From positions 236,093 to 300,092 of the forward strand of contig BCKK01000003.1 in NCBI GenBank assembly GCA_001600615.1: DNA of 64,000 bases, in the 5' to 3' direction. The stretch's first letter is position 1, and each line of letters begins with the position of its first letter. The position numbers and the translations under genes are program-made. Positions 32,152 to 42,888 of the stretch are shown piece by piece. The notes below the pieces were generated by a model, which was not told where the DNA came from, searched no databases, and saw nothing but the letters and a program-made list of their open reading frames with translations. Source of the stretch: Dioszegia crocea. Its lineage: Eukaryota > Basidiomycota > Tremellomycetes > Tremellales > Bulleribasidiaceae.

Positions 32152-35100
32152 ATGTCGAAGAAGGATTGGGCAGCAGATGAGCGTAAGCTGCAATCGGCGT
32201 ACGGTAAGTTCTGGCCCAAGAGCTGGAGCGCTTTGACACATCAACACCCCTCCTTGCCCCGTTGTTGATACATCTATCATCTGGAAATTGCTTCATCCAC
32301 TATCTGCTTCCCACAACCTCTCGCTGACAATCTCCAGATGACGTCCAATCATCGAAACACAAACTTGCCCTCGCTCAAGTAGATCGTTTCCTAAAGAAAC
32401 AGCCCAAATCACAACCTGCCCTCGTCCTTCGCGCCTTCCTATTCGACAAACTCGGTCAGAACGCAGAGGAGGTGTTGAAAGTATGGAAGGCCGTAGAAGT
32501 CTCTGGCGAGCTCACACCGCGGAGTATGTGGTTTGCAGGGTTGTTGATGCGGAACCTTGGAAGAAGTCAGTATTGTTGAGTGCTCGCGTTGGAATGCCGC
32601 TGACTTAACAGCCGATATACTGGTCAATCTATATTCAAAACATTGGGATGCTCGGCCTGATTCTGGAGATCTTGGTCAACAGGTCGTCTTGCTCGCCACG
32701 TCCATATGGGACACCAAAACTATGTGCTCGGCCAGTCGGAAAATGTTTAATTTGCTCAAGACGACTACTTGGGCTAGGGTAGCTGCTTGGGCAGAGTGGG
32801 CGGATGTAAGCTGGGATGACGTTCCATCTTGTGGAGAGGAAACTAGCTGATATATGAAGAAAACACCAACTCCTCCCTCGGACACCTCACCCTTCCCTCC
32901 TCCAGCCGCCGAGAACGCTCTAAGAATAGCAACCACACTCCTCTCTACCACTCGGAAAAAGATCACCTCGGGCGAAGTCCTCTGGCTGCATATCCAAATA
33001 TTGCTAGGATCAGGACAGAATGATGCGGCCGTTACTCTGGTCAGGGAAGAGGGGGTCGGAGGTGCGGGTATCGATCGGAATTGGTGGAGGTTGAAAACAG
33101 TGCAAGAGGTTTTGAGGCGGAAAGTCGCGGTGGGTGAGGCTGGGCGCGAGGTTGTTGAGAAGCTTGTCAAGGAGGAGATGGAGGATTTTGTCAAGATCTT
33201 GAAGAAGGATGTGGATATGTACGTACCGCTCTCAGCTGGGGAGGGAACCGTTGCAAGATTATCCAGCTTATAGACGAAGGCAAAGGAATTGGGCAAACTA
33301 CGACCATATCCTCCAACTCATCGCGACTCATCCCACATCGACAGATATCGACATAGCCAAAGCTCTATTCTCTGAGTTGGACGAATCTATCGGGAAGAAA
33401 GAACGCGCACCGGCTTTGGCGCTACTACATCTTGACAACAGGATGACAGAGGGCCGGATGAGTGATGAAGAGTATAAAGAGGCGGTAGAGAGGTATTGGC
33501 GGATATGGGGAAGTAAGGGAGTAGTGATGGATGATCTTCAAGGACAATGGGAGGGGAGAGAAGGAGTACTGGCTAGCCCGCTGCAGACTTGGTCTGAGGA
33601 GCAACACGTGAGTTATACAGCACATTCTCCCGCTCTGGACTGGAGGCGATAGCTTATCATTCAGATCGATCTTTCGAGCTACTTGGCTGGGAAACACGCG
33701 CGGCTGCTACTTTTTAGGCTGAAAGCGAAAGGGTGGGAGGCGACGGAGGATGAGTTCAAGTGGACATGGGCGTACTATCTTGCCGGCGCAAAATATGGTA
33801 AGTAACTGCTCGTCGGCTGGCATTTCCTATCGTACTGCAAGCCAGTACAAAAGCTGACTGAGGCACAGGATCCGACATGCCAGATACGGATATCCGACCA
33901 GCGGACGAAATAGGTCTAGCCGCCGTTCAGATCCTCCTACACCTCTGGCGCGCCCCAGTGGCCGGTGAGGAGAATCGGGAGTTGTATCTTTTCCGAGCGA
34001 TCGTTTGTCTCCGGAAGATATGCGAGGATTCGCCGGCATGTGTTCAGGCTCGATATCTTCTCATACGCCTATATAGGCTGGTCGGTACGTCCCCATCTCT
34101 CTTCAAATGCTCAGGTATCATCGGCGGGGCAGTTGGCTGACGCGTAAGGCGCCCCAAGTCTCGCTGTCCAGCCTCTTGAACAGATCAAACTTGTCGAAAT
34201 TCAACTCGATACCCTTCTACACATCTACACCGAGCGCGCATCGGTCGATGTCTTCCTTGGCCAAGCCGAGGGTGTGTTTGAATCCATCAAAGAACGTGCA
34301 GAGTACATGTATCGTAAAACATCTATCGATGTGAGTTGCCGGGCGCTAATCAATACGACAGCGGACTAGAAACTAATCCATCAGCTACCACAGTATGTCC
34401 AACAAGCCCTCGAAAACGAATCCTACTCCCAAATCACTTCAATTCGGCAACTTCAATCCACACTCTCCACCTCCCTTCCCGCCGCAAATTTAGCGATAGA
34501 ATCACAACGCATGGGCATCCTACAACGAGTCAGCGTCAAGGGTTCTGATCTCAATACGATCAACTCCCGCGAATTGGTTAAAGCGAGAGATGCGGATGAA
34601 GGGGTCGATACGAGGAATTGGGAGTTGGTGCCGATGTTGGTTGGGGAAATACCGATGGGGGAGGTCTTGAGTCTGGGTAGGGGAGAAGGGAGAGAATGGG
34701 TCAAGGCATGGAGGGAGATCTTTAGGTGTGCGGATAGCATGGCGGGGGGTGATGAGGTGAAGGCTCTCCCTGAGGGGGTGGTGTCGGTTGATGAGGATAC
34801 GGTGAGCTAACAACATGTCCATACATGGATCGCTAAGCTGACTCTACAGACATCATCGGCAGAACTCGCTTTACTAAAAGCCATCATTCGCATTTTACAA
34901 GCTACTCAGGCTGTGTTAGTCACGGCGAGCGATTCTAACGGAGATGCGCAGGCGCCTACTGATCTGGAAAATGTCGGTCAAGGTACGTATCTCATCTTAT
35001 GACCACTTACCATTCGGACTACAATCTGACCTGGATAGGTGTGATCCAGCTTGCGAAGTCAGAGCTGGATTCGCGTTGGGATAGACTGCAGTCTGCTGTA

Positions 35101-35534
35101 CTGTTCACCGAGGTAAGCTTCGAGTCTGACATTCGCGTCACTGCAAAGCTGACTACCCGTAGCTTTCTCGGATTGTCGATATAGCATCAACGAGGCTCAC
35201 AGAGACGATCAAGCCCAAGAACAGAAATAAAAAGACAACGCCCTCTCTATCGCTCAAGGAGCTAGCGACGACCATGCAGGCTCTCCGAACCCGATTGCAA
35301 GAGGGGAGCAAGGAGATTGCGGCGAGTCTGGAAGGGTTGAGTGATGCGGATGAGACTTTGGATTGGGCGGAGATGATGGATGGATCAAATGTCGAGGTAT
35401 GTCTTGTGGTCAGGGCTGTTGAGCGATGATGGCTGATTCAGTAGTCTGATCTGGTCGAGAAGGTGCGGAAGGAGGTATTGGGATCGAGAAGATCTGCGTT
35501 GGGTGTGCTGAGAACTATCCTTGTCGACATGTAG
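32152..35534 (+). CDS. NAA25: N-terminal acetyltransferase B auxiliary subunit Naa25/Mdm20, 881 aa
   Basis: Exons are 32152-32203, 32338-32565, 32612-32805, 32860-33218, 33274-33607, 33665-33797, 33869-34084, 34149-34330, 34385-34801, 34850-34982, 35039-35112, 35163-35396 and 35445-35534. Naa25 is the ribosome-binding TPR-like scaffold that holds the catalytic Naa20 subunit and acetylates Met-Asp/Glu/Asn/Gln N-termini. The N-terminus (DERKLQSAYDDVQSSKHKLALAQVDRF shape: basic start, then helical repeats with LVLRAFLFDKLGQNAEEVLKVW) matches the family. The body is a chain of helical repeats, and the length agrees with yeast (796) and animal (about 970) proteins. The exon 12-13 junction uses a CAGTAG acceptor; choosing CAG would give an immediate stop, so TAG is inferred. 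Exon 3-4 and 4-5 acceptors are the least certain. Confidence 0.85.
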
Positions 35535-35836
35535 TGAAGTGCCAGCATCTAGCAGTACAGGCATGCATAACCTGTCAATCATCCCTGATCATTGAGCTCT
35601 GTGAGCGATGCGAGATGTGGCTGCAGCCCGGCCCATCGTGCCTCTACGCCGGGGGATGTTCAGCCGGATGGCGAAGGTGGACATGACGACTGAGCCCAAT
35701 AAACCTTGTCGGGCTGTGCTCCTAGTCGGCCGCATGTATTGTCGACAACATGTTGTGCTGGTTGCCTAGGCGTGACATATTCTAGCTTGCCTGCTTTGTC
35801 AGTTCAGATCTTTGCATCTCCTGCCAGGCAATATAT
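35535..35836. other. Intergenic, tail-to-tail
   Basis: Spacer between the convergent NAA25 and CTK3 genes; no exon supported. Confidence 0.5.
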
Positions 35837-36920
35837 TCAAGGAACTAACTCTTTCATCAACGCCAAATCATCCTCATCTAACGCCTCCTCAGTCTCCCAC
35901 ATAGTCTCAAACTCCACCTCCAGCGCATCCGGCACGGTCAGACTCGCTTCCGCCGGTGCAGATCCCTCCTTCGTGATCGTAGCCGGTAATGGCGGAGGAG
36001 GCATCCGACCTTCTCCAGCTGCAGTTGGTTTCCGGCGAGAAGAGGGTGAGGCGGGAGTAGCGGGAGATGTAGATGCTGGAGATTGGAGTGAAGACAGGGC
36101 AGGGTTGCTGCGGGATGGGCGAGAGGTGGATGATGATGGTGTGGGAAGGGAGGGGATTGGGAGGATCCAGATTCTTTCGCGGAGGCGTTTATGCTAGTTG
36201 AGTCAGCTTCGCAGATCCCAGAGATGGGACTTCTGGGAAGACTTACTCGTTCGCGGTCTTCTTCCATCCGTCTGAGGATATCTGCTCGGGAGAAGGTCTC
36301 TTCGTGTGTCCGTTTCTTGGGAGAAGAGGGGTTTCTAGCGGGTCAGCTCGATCTTCAAAGGCCTAATTCAAGCCAGAACCAGATGGCAAAAGTACTGTTT
36401 CCTCGCATCAAGTTTGTGGAAAGCATCATCCACTATCTGCGGATCTACAAGTCGTCTCAAACGCCAGCTGTCTAAAATCTGCCAGTATCAGCTGATGGGT
36501 GGGCAAACACGAACCCCGTAACTCACTTGTCTAGCCGATTTCAGATTCAACACACCCTCTCTTGTATCTGGTACGACCCTCTCCACGATATCTCCCAGAT
36601 CCTTGCCGACAAAAGCCAGATATGGCGCGTCGGCTACTGAGAGGGATTGACAAGCTTCGAGGAGGGAGTCGAGAAAGTATAGGATATTGATTCGGGTATT
36701 TAATGATCCCTATCGGTCAGCTGTTTGGTTCCTCGTGATGATAGGAATGCTAGCTCACTTTGGAGCACTCCTCAGTGATACACTCCCATAGATCTTCTCC
36801 GCATCGAGAGCCATAACGAACGGCGTAGGCTACGACTTTTTGGATTGACGGTTGAGAAGCGTTGAGTTTCCGGAGGAGCTGCAGGAAGTGTAGGCGGGCT
36901 TCGAAAGCGTCAAATGACAT
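35837..36920 (-). CDS. CTK3: CTD kinase subunit gamma (Ctk3-like), 290 aa
   Basis: Exons are 36920-36759, 36709-36527, 36478-36396, 36334-36247 and 36193-35837. Ctk3 is the regulatory subunit of CTDK-I, which phosphorylates the RNA polymerase II C-terminal domain (Ser2) with Ctk1/Ctk2. The N-terminal CID-like helical domain is clear: MSFDAFEARLHFLQLLRKL, SIQKVVAYAVRYGSRCGEDLW and TRINILYFLDSLLEAC. A middle basic helical segment (SRADILRRMEEDRERHKRLRERIW) precedes a Ser/Pro-rich linker and an acidic C-terminus (EFETMWETEEALDEDD), as in fungal homologues. The ATG at 36920 gives the expected family start. It converges on NAA25 with about 300 bp between the stops. Confidence 0.88.
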
Positions 36921-37395
36921 TTTTTCTCGCGGTCTTTCGGGGATCGATCCGTATGGTGCCTATACCGAGCGTATTGATGCTTTTGGGTCGACGATATAGA
37001 GGAAAGAGATACAAGGACTAACTTGGGTCTCGCCCTCTGGGTGCAGCTTGTATTTTGGGTGGAGGCGGGAAGGTTCCGGGGGACTAGCGCAGGCTCCCAT
37101 AGATCCTTCGAAATGGAGGCAGAGGTGGTGGACTGTGATCCACCAAGCACCAAGTTCCGGTGCATTAGTTCCGGCGCATTCTCATGATCGCCAAGGTGAC
37201 AAAAAGCAGAGAATATACAGAGGCAGATACAGATGATTACCATAGATATCCTTGAGACGGATCTAGACATTAATCTTTTCCCGTCTGCTCTCCCTCCATC
37301 CATCCTCTCCGCGTGGCCAGGCAACGATATAACCTGTCAACAGTCAGTATGAGCTCGTAGTATCATGGCAGCTTATCACAGGGAAATATACGCAC
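36921..37395. other. CTK3 leader/promoter region
   Basis: Upstream of CTK3 on the minus strand are an ATG near 37254 and several GT...AG pairs, so a spliced 5' UTR or upstream ORF is possible. No conserved protein segment lies here. Confidence 0.4.
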
Positions 37396-38617
37396 TCATA
37401 GATCGTCCACACACCACCCACAAGCCTCACACGCTGGCGCATCCTTGACATCATGCAGCTTGAACACGTCCTTCGACCACCGAGCCATCGGTATCGGTGT
37501 GCGCTTCGCCAGAACATGCCTCAGGCTTTCCATCTGGTCGATGAGGTCAAGTCTGGACTTGGGGTCCATCATCTCCGAGGGCAGGTAGATGTCGACGTGG
37601 ATTGACGGGTCGGTCGCCATCAGGCGCGTCGCCAGTTCCGCGTCCATTTCCGCGAACCTTTTCTCCCTAGACTTGAGATGCCAACCGATCATGGTTCCCA
37701 GTTTGGTTGCAGCTTCGTTGAGATCTGTGGAGTCTTCGGGATTGGCAAAGGAGCAGTACCATCTGGCTCGTCCGCCGATGATTATTGGTAGATTTTTCGC
37801 GCCGAGTACGATGTGTGCACGATGGGTGTGGGTGGTGGGACCCCCATTGTACGGTTCTCTACCGCCATGAGGTGTGCACAATAAGGACTCGTATTGGAGA
37901 GCTCCAGTTTCGACGTGACTACAGAAATATGACATGTGAGGGTTGGCGATTAAGGTTGTGAGCGCGTTGTGGGCCGGAAAAACGCGTTTGGATAGACTGT
38001 ATGGTGGTGGATTCTGTCGAGCGACACTCTCCCATATCTCCCTCTGACCGCCTAGGAAAGCGCCCACAGAAATGCCCGACCTTCTATTTGGGAGGAGCAA
38101 GAGTTTCTCGCCGGCAAACGCTATGTCGTCGCATTCGATACCGGTGATGCGAGCAAGTTCATCCGGAGATGGCTCGATAAGGGCGAAGTGCGACCCGCCG
38201 TAGCGCAGCAAGGTCTCGTAGGGAGGAGTGGACTTGGCCGCGTACTCGAAGAAGATACGCTTCATGGACTGGAGCAGCTTCGATTTCGGGGCGATGCCTC
38301 GGGCGGCAGAGGGGTAATAGTGATGGATAAGGAGGGAAGGGGAATCAATCACGATGTCGGTGTATAGGATGGGTCAGTGAGATCATTGAAGAGCTAGACT
38401 GGTCAGTCCGAATTCGGAATAAGTTTTAAAGCTGGTCGAGGCGAAAAGACAGCTATAGATCGAAATCTGAATTACGCACCCTGCTGACGCGCATACATGT
38501 CGCCAAGTCCTTCTGCCTGATTGAAGATCGCTCATTCTTTCCCGTGGGTCGAGGCAGTGGGACCTGCAGATGCTGAATGACCTGCAGCCAGATCTCAGGT
38601 AAGAGTTGGGCAGGCAT
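37396..38617 (-). pseudogene. F-box-like/CEACGWC family copy 1, frameshifted
   Basis: Exon 1 (38617-38480, 46 codons) is intact: MPAQLLPEIWLQVIQHL ... RPTGKN ... CMRVS, the F-box-like start seen in copies 3-5, ending at a GTGCGT donor. Exon 2 begins at 38393 with CTCTTCAATGAT. Relative to the other copies one base is missing near 38370-38380, so the correct frame (LYTDIVIDSPSLLIHH ...) meets an upstream TGA and cannot be joined to exon 1. From there the frame is open to 37396 and keeps family landmarks: SMKRIFFEYAAK, GGRARWYCSF, and a C-terminus DAPACEACGWCVDDL that lacks the final Trp and the splice-like GTGAGT of the other copies. A truncated product from the internal Met (SMKRI) is possible. 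Function unknown. Confidence 0.65.
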
Positions 38618-39004
38618 AATGGACGCGCCGATGTTGCGTGAGGCGCTTGAGCGCTGGCACTGCGCGTTGGTGACGTTGTCGGAAGGATTTCAATGGAGAG
38701 GATGAGACGACTACTGATAGTCCTCTTGATGCTGCGGCCGTATGCTGCGGTGATGTGGATGTAGGTGGATGTATGTAAGGTACAAGTGAGGATGTGAGAT
38801 CAGCGCAATTTATGCCTCAGTAGCATTCCTTATCGGAATTGCCCGAAGCGGAAATTTGAACGTCTGACTGAGAATGGCGCCAGTCTCACGCAGCATACAT
38901 TCAGGCTGTAAAGAGTCCTGCCCTCTGAAACGGCACAGAACCACCGATGACCAGCTAGCTGATGTTGGAACAACTCGGCTCTACATAGAGGCAGGGACGA
39001 GAGA
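38618..39004. other. Intergenic
   Basis: Upstream of family copy 1. No exon was supported. Confidence 0.4.
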
Positions 39005-40543
39005 TCACCTTCGACCCAATTTCCTCCGCCAATCCGCCGCCGTCAACTCAGGCACAATGACGTCCGCCACCACGGGAAGCGCAGCGGTACTGGCACCGAA
39101 CAGCGATCCACCCCATTTCGAGATACAAGAGGCGGCAGCAGAGGCGGCCGTGCCCGCTCCGCTGATCGCAGCGTTACCGAGCGATCCGACAACAGATTCA
39201 GGGGCGTAGTAGGACGTCAACCCCGCGCCGAGGAGACCAACGGCAGCGGTACCGGCTGCGGTCCATCCTAGCGTGCTAGCCCAAGTACGGGCTGACTTCG
39301 CTGGCTGAGGTGCTACACTTGACCTATGGGTGGTGAGAAGTTCGCCACTTGAGTCGCGGGGGCGAGAGTCGGAGGCAAATCGACCTCTGGGTCGAGTGGC
39401 AACGCTCTGGGCGCTAACACTGGGGAGATTGCTGATGTGTCGGCCGCGCAGATTACTACTGGCCATCATACTGCCGAAGTTTGTACTGGCTGGAGCTGAG
39501 CTGGCACCGCCCGTCAAAGCCATAGCGTAATCAGTCGCTTTTGCCATTGCAATGTTCTTCGCCACCCCGGTGGCGATCCCTGTAAGCACAGGACTTGCCG
39601 TGCCGATGTTTCGCACGCCATTCCATAGTGATGATACACCGCCCGTCACGGTCTGAGCGACACCGGAGCCGGTCAAGGCGCTACCGGCCGACTTGATGCC
39701 GTTCCACATCGAGCTAGGGTGGAGGGATGAAGGATTGGTACAGGCGAGGTAGACGCCGGTGCCAATGAGGCCAGCTGCTCCAGCCGCCATACCCAGCTTC
39801 GCATATGTGCTGAGACCCCATCTTGATGCCTCTCGTTCACTGTCGGCGAGGGCTTCGGCGCGAGCAATTTCTCTTTCTGCCCTCTGATTTTCGTTCATGT
39901 AGACATCATCGGTATATTCTCCTCCAGAGCTACTACCCCGATCGCGACGGCGACTAGCCCAACCCTCGTGCGATTCTCCATTCCGCCAGATACCCACATA
40001 TGAGCAGGTCGGAGTGCTAGTGGAAGGTGAGGTTTGAGATGTGGAGCTGGCTGTATTTCTAGAGGTAGAAGCCAAGCTAGAGTCGGCTGTATCGCCACTC
40101 GAAACTTGAGGGGGACGGTAGTTACTCGATACTCGTGGGGTGCCGGTGTTGCTTGAAGGGCGATATTTACTTGATGCCCGTGAAGTACTGGTGTTGTCCG
40201 CAGGGGGAGAGGAAGCATAGCAAGATGATGCTTTGGCGCGAGACCAGATATCTTGAACTTCGATATCTGTCATGCCTGCCTGTCCAGCCATGGTACAGGA
40301 CTGAGAAAAGATCTCCAATAACACCTTGACGGCGTCACTTCTCGACATCTTGGACATGCTTTGACTGGGTTCGGAGGATGCTCGACTGGGTTTAGAGGAT
40401 GCTCGAGATTTAGTGCTGTAGCCGGTCTCGGCATCAGTGTACCTGTAACTGCTGCGGGTGTCGTTTGTGATGGAGTCGCGGGCTGTGGTGTCGAAAAGTC
40501 TGGTATGAGTTGTGGCTGCGAACTTGACTCCGCGTGGTGACAT
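39005..40543 (-). CDS. Ala/Gly/Ser-rich single-pass membrane protein A, 512 aa
   Basis: Single exon. Residues 1-240 are Ser/Thr/Arg-rich and disordered, with a charged helix just before the membrane (QRAEREIARAEALADSERE). A hydrophobic span LGMAAGAAGLIGTGVYLA lies at about 250-270. The C-terminal half is built of small residues (Ala, Gly, Ser, Thr) with regularly spaced hydrophobics, and contains a second weaker hydrophobic stretch (LGWTAAGTAAVGLLGAGL). It shares layout and the TGVYL motif after the membrane span with the neighbouring gene at 41167-42888, which suggests a diverged duplicate pair. No domain recognised. Location in an internal membrane is inference. Confidence 0.65.
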   Translation of the reverse strand: MSPRGVKFAATTHTRLFDTTARDSITNDTRSSYRYTDAETGYSTKSRASSKPSRASSEPSQSMSKMSRSDAVKVLLEIFSQSCTMAGQAGMTDIEVQDIWSRAKASSCYASSPPADNTSTSRASSKYRPSSNTGTPRVSSNYRPPQVSSGDTADSSLASTSRNTASSTSQTSPSTSTPTCSYVGIWRNGESHEGWASRRRDRGSSSGGEYTDDVYMNENQRAEREIARAEALADSEREASRWGLSTYAKLGMAAGAAGLIGTGVYLACTNPSSLHPSSMWNGIKSAGSALTGSGVAQTVTGGVSSLWNGVRNIGTASPVLTGIATGVAKNIAMAKATDYAMALTGGASSAPASTNFGSMMASSNLRGRHISNLPSVSAQSVATRPRGRFASDSRPRDSSGELLTTHRSSVAPQPAKSARTWASTLGWTAAGTAAVGLLGAGLTSYYAPESVVGSLGNAAISGAGTAASAAASCISKWGGSLFGASTAALPVVADVIVPELTAADWRRKLGRR

Positions 40544-40886
40544 TGAGGATGGTGGTGGACTGGGTCGTCAGCTTTTTCCTACTTGGGTAGAAGGGTCCGA
40601 GATCCGAGAGTGGGAATATGCAGCGCCTCGTATCACTCGCAAATTAGCAAACCTGACGCACTCACGAAATGAGGGAGGAATTTACACCTCGGGTAAGATG
40701 TTGTGGGATTCAAATGAGGAGAAGTGGGTGCTGTGAAGCGTGGCTGTGTGAGGTGTGTTGACGTTGACCTTATAGCGGAGGGAGTGCGTATGGTTGATAT
40801 TGTGAGTGGTTGAATAGTGTAAAGTCATTGCGTAGGCGATGTGGTGGGTAAGACCAAATCGGCCTGAAACTCTTGATCCCCTTTTC
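40544..40886. other. Intergenic
   Basis: Promoter side of membrane protein A. A 74-codon plus-strand frame at 40512-40736 overlaps the start of that gene antisense and has no support. Confidence 0.4.
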
Positions 40887-41061
40887 CTATCCGTGCTGCA
40901 TCTCCCTCAAACGAAACCCACTGACGGATGTTTTCTTCAAAGGAAGCACTGGAGCGAGTAAAGGCACATCCATCCTGACTTCAATACAGCCCATTAGCGA
41001 CTTCAAGACATCGCCGTCCATCAGCACCACCTTGATGTAGAAGGAGGCGTCAGAGTAATAT
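40887..41061 (-). CDS. Candidate alternative terminal exon of membrane protein B
   Basis: It follows a good acceptor (CTGATATAG). The frame YYSDASFYIKVVLMDGDV ... is open to TAG at 40887-40889 and reads like a beta-rich domain. Its phase (needing two carried bases) matches the GTATGT donor at 41218 inside the 3' end of the gene at 41167-42888, giving ...SGQ then YYSDAS. The intron would be 157 nt. Without splicing it is an orphan frame. Confidence 0.4.
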
Positions 41062-41166
41062 CTATATCAGAAGTCAGGCATCGTGCACGTAAACATGACT
41101 GCATCCCAAGTGATAAGTATGTCTTACTCCTTGCATCAGCAATTCCGGCTCAGGCCATCCTCCACT

Positions 41167-42888
41167 TTAGCTCCCTCCCCACTTTGACCCCTCGTCGGTG
41201 TAGCCACTGTAGACATACTGCCCGGATACGTCCCCACTCTGACCTCGTCTCATCTCGCCTTGAGCCGGCACTTCTTGATGTGGGATCTCGATAGGGGGCA
41301 TGATGCTATCCAGATACGGCTTCACATACGGCTTCGCCACGTCGGTGACTACCTTGAAGGCTGAGGAATAAGCCGCCGTGCGCACTGAAGGGCCCACCCA
41401 ATCAGGGAGTGCACCCGTCAAGCGTGAAGCGGCATTTCCCACTGTAGACGCCGCAGCCGATACCCCAGCACCGCCCGGGACCTTTGCGAGAGAAGGCGCC
41501 ACACTGGAGAATGCCGTATCTTTCCAACCTGCGACTGTGCTGCCCATCGCCCCTAAGCCGGACTTGGCGCCATTGAAGAGCGATCCGCCTGCGGTAGAGA
41601 TCTTGCTGTAGGCACTTCCGACAGCGGACTGGACGCTGGCTCCAGCTGTGCTGGCGGCTGACATGGCTGTCTTGGCGTGTTTGCTGACGAATGCTGTAGC
41701 TTGGGTAGTTGCTTCGGGGTGGTAGTAGAGGTAAACGCCAGTGCTCACTGCAGCGGCTGCGCCAGTTGCGAGCAGGGCGGGTTTCCATAGACTTCGCTTG
41801 GCCTTAGCTGCCCGAGGTGGTAGCTCGCTTGGGTCTGTGTAGAGCCCAGATTGGTCTTCGGGGTGGAATACTTCCGTGCTGAGAGGACGAGTGTCTTGAA
41901 TCTGTGATTGCATGTGAGTGTCTTGACGGCTGTATTGGCTGTCTGCATCCGAGCTGCGGGACGGCGGGGAATCAATGTCGCTCATCTCGCTTTGCGGTAT
42001 TTGCTCCTTCTTCTTCGCTCCCTTCATAGCGCTGCGTTGACGTGGCTTGTCAGGTCTGTTGGCCGATGCGGGTGCGGTTGTAGGTGCGGATGCCGAAGGG
42101 TCCGGAACGTCACTGCGTTGTGTCTGCTGAGTGGGTCGGGCCGGTCTGATGCGCTGACGATCGGCAGCAACCCTTGTCGAGGGTGCAGCAGACACGCTGC
42201 GGTCGTCGGTATCGCGGTGATCAGCCCTCTGTCGGCTGGGCGGGATATCTCGAGCGGGAGAAGATTGCGCAGACTGGGTGGGAAGTTGTGAAGTTGGGAT
42301 GTGAGATGGCTCGGGAGAGGTCTGTCGATCTTCTCGTGGCGGGGGAGATCTTGGCCGATGCCTCGGCGACGAGACGCGTGATGAGGCATCGTCAGTCTGC
42401 CCCCGGGGACGGCGTGAGCGGCGTGAACCTGGAGATGTGGATCGACTTCGTCCAGGAAATCCAGATGAAGCATCGTCAAATCTCGGCCTCTGCCTTGATC
42501 GTAGAGGTCTGCTGCGGGAACCCCCCTCCGACGAAAGTCCGGATTGCGAATGCTGTTGAGTAGAGCGACCCCCTGCACTACCCTGATCTGATTCACTCCT
42601 CGTTCTCGCCTTCGACCCCAGCCTCAGCAGACGATTGAGATTGCCGGGCTCTATGCCATGTAGGGAAGAAGGGTCATAATCGCCCTGACTGCTGTTTCTG
42701 CTGCCTTCTGAGCCAGCTTGGGATCCGTATGCGCTGTCTTCGAAATATTTTTGTGAATAATCGGTATAGATTACTGATGGCTTTTGGCGACCAGGGGCAG
42801 ATCTAGACCTGGTCTGTGTAGGACGATTCGAGCGGGAGGTGTATGACTCATCGTACGACTCGTCCTCGTCTACCGGTCGGCGGGCCAT
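41167..42888 (-). CDS. Ala/Gly/Ser-rich single-pass membrane protein B, 573 aa (alternative 3' exon possible)
   Basis: Single long frame from ATG 42888. Residues 1-370 are Arg/Ser/Pro/Gln-rich and disordered (repeated SRSxSP-like stretches). A basic patch AAKAKRSLWKP precedes a membrane span ALLATGAAAAVSTGVYLYY at about 378-396. A long Ala/Ser/Gly/Thr helical region follows, resembling an amphipathic lipid-associating helix (SKHAKTAMSAASTAG, VGSAYSKISTAGG). The unspliced frame ends KWGGS. A GTATGT donor at 41218 can instead join in frame to an open exon at 41061-40887, replacing the last residues with a roughly 58-residue C-terminus. It is similar in plan to membrane protein A next door. Function unknown. 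Confidence 0.65.
   Translation of the reverse strand: MARRPVDEDESYDESYTSRSNRPTQTRSRSAPGRQKPSVIYTDYSQKYFEDSAYGSQAGSEGSRNSSQGDYDPSSLHGIEPGNLNRLLRLGSKARTRSESDQGSAGGRSTQQHSQSGLSSEGGSRSRPLRSRQRPRFDDASSGFPGRSRSTSPGSRRSRRPRGQTDDASSRVSSPRHRPRSPPPREDRQTSPEPSHIPTSQLPTQSAQSSPARDIPPSRQRADHRDTDDRSVSAAPSTRVAADRQRIRPARPTQQTQRSDVPDPSASAPTTAPASANRPDKPRQRSAMKGAKKKEQIPQSEMSDIDSPPSRSSDADSQYSRQDTHMQSQIQDTRPLSTEVFHPEDQSGLYTDPSELPPRAAKAKRSLWKPALLATGAAAAVSTGVYLYYHPEATTQATAFVSKHAKTAMSAASTAGASVQSAVGSAYSKISTAGGSLFNGAKSGLGAMGSTVAGWKDTAFSSVAPSLAKVPGGAGVSAAASTVGNAASRLTGALPDWVGPSVRTAAYSSAFKVVTDVAKPYVKPYLDSIMPPIEIPHQEVPAQGEMRRGQSGDVSGQYVYSGYTDEGSKWGGS

Noticed and set aside
32676..33296. 206-codon minus-strand frame opposite NAA25
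   Set aside because: It is antisense to exons 3-5 of NAA25, whose frame and junctions are consistent; the antisense translation is low-complexity.
40512..40736. 74-codon plus-strand frame next to membrane protein A
   Set aside because: It starts antisense within the first codons of the neighbouring gene and has no homologue-like features.
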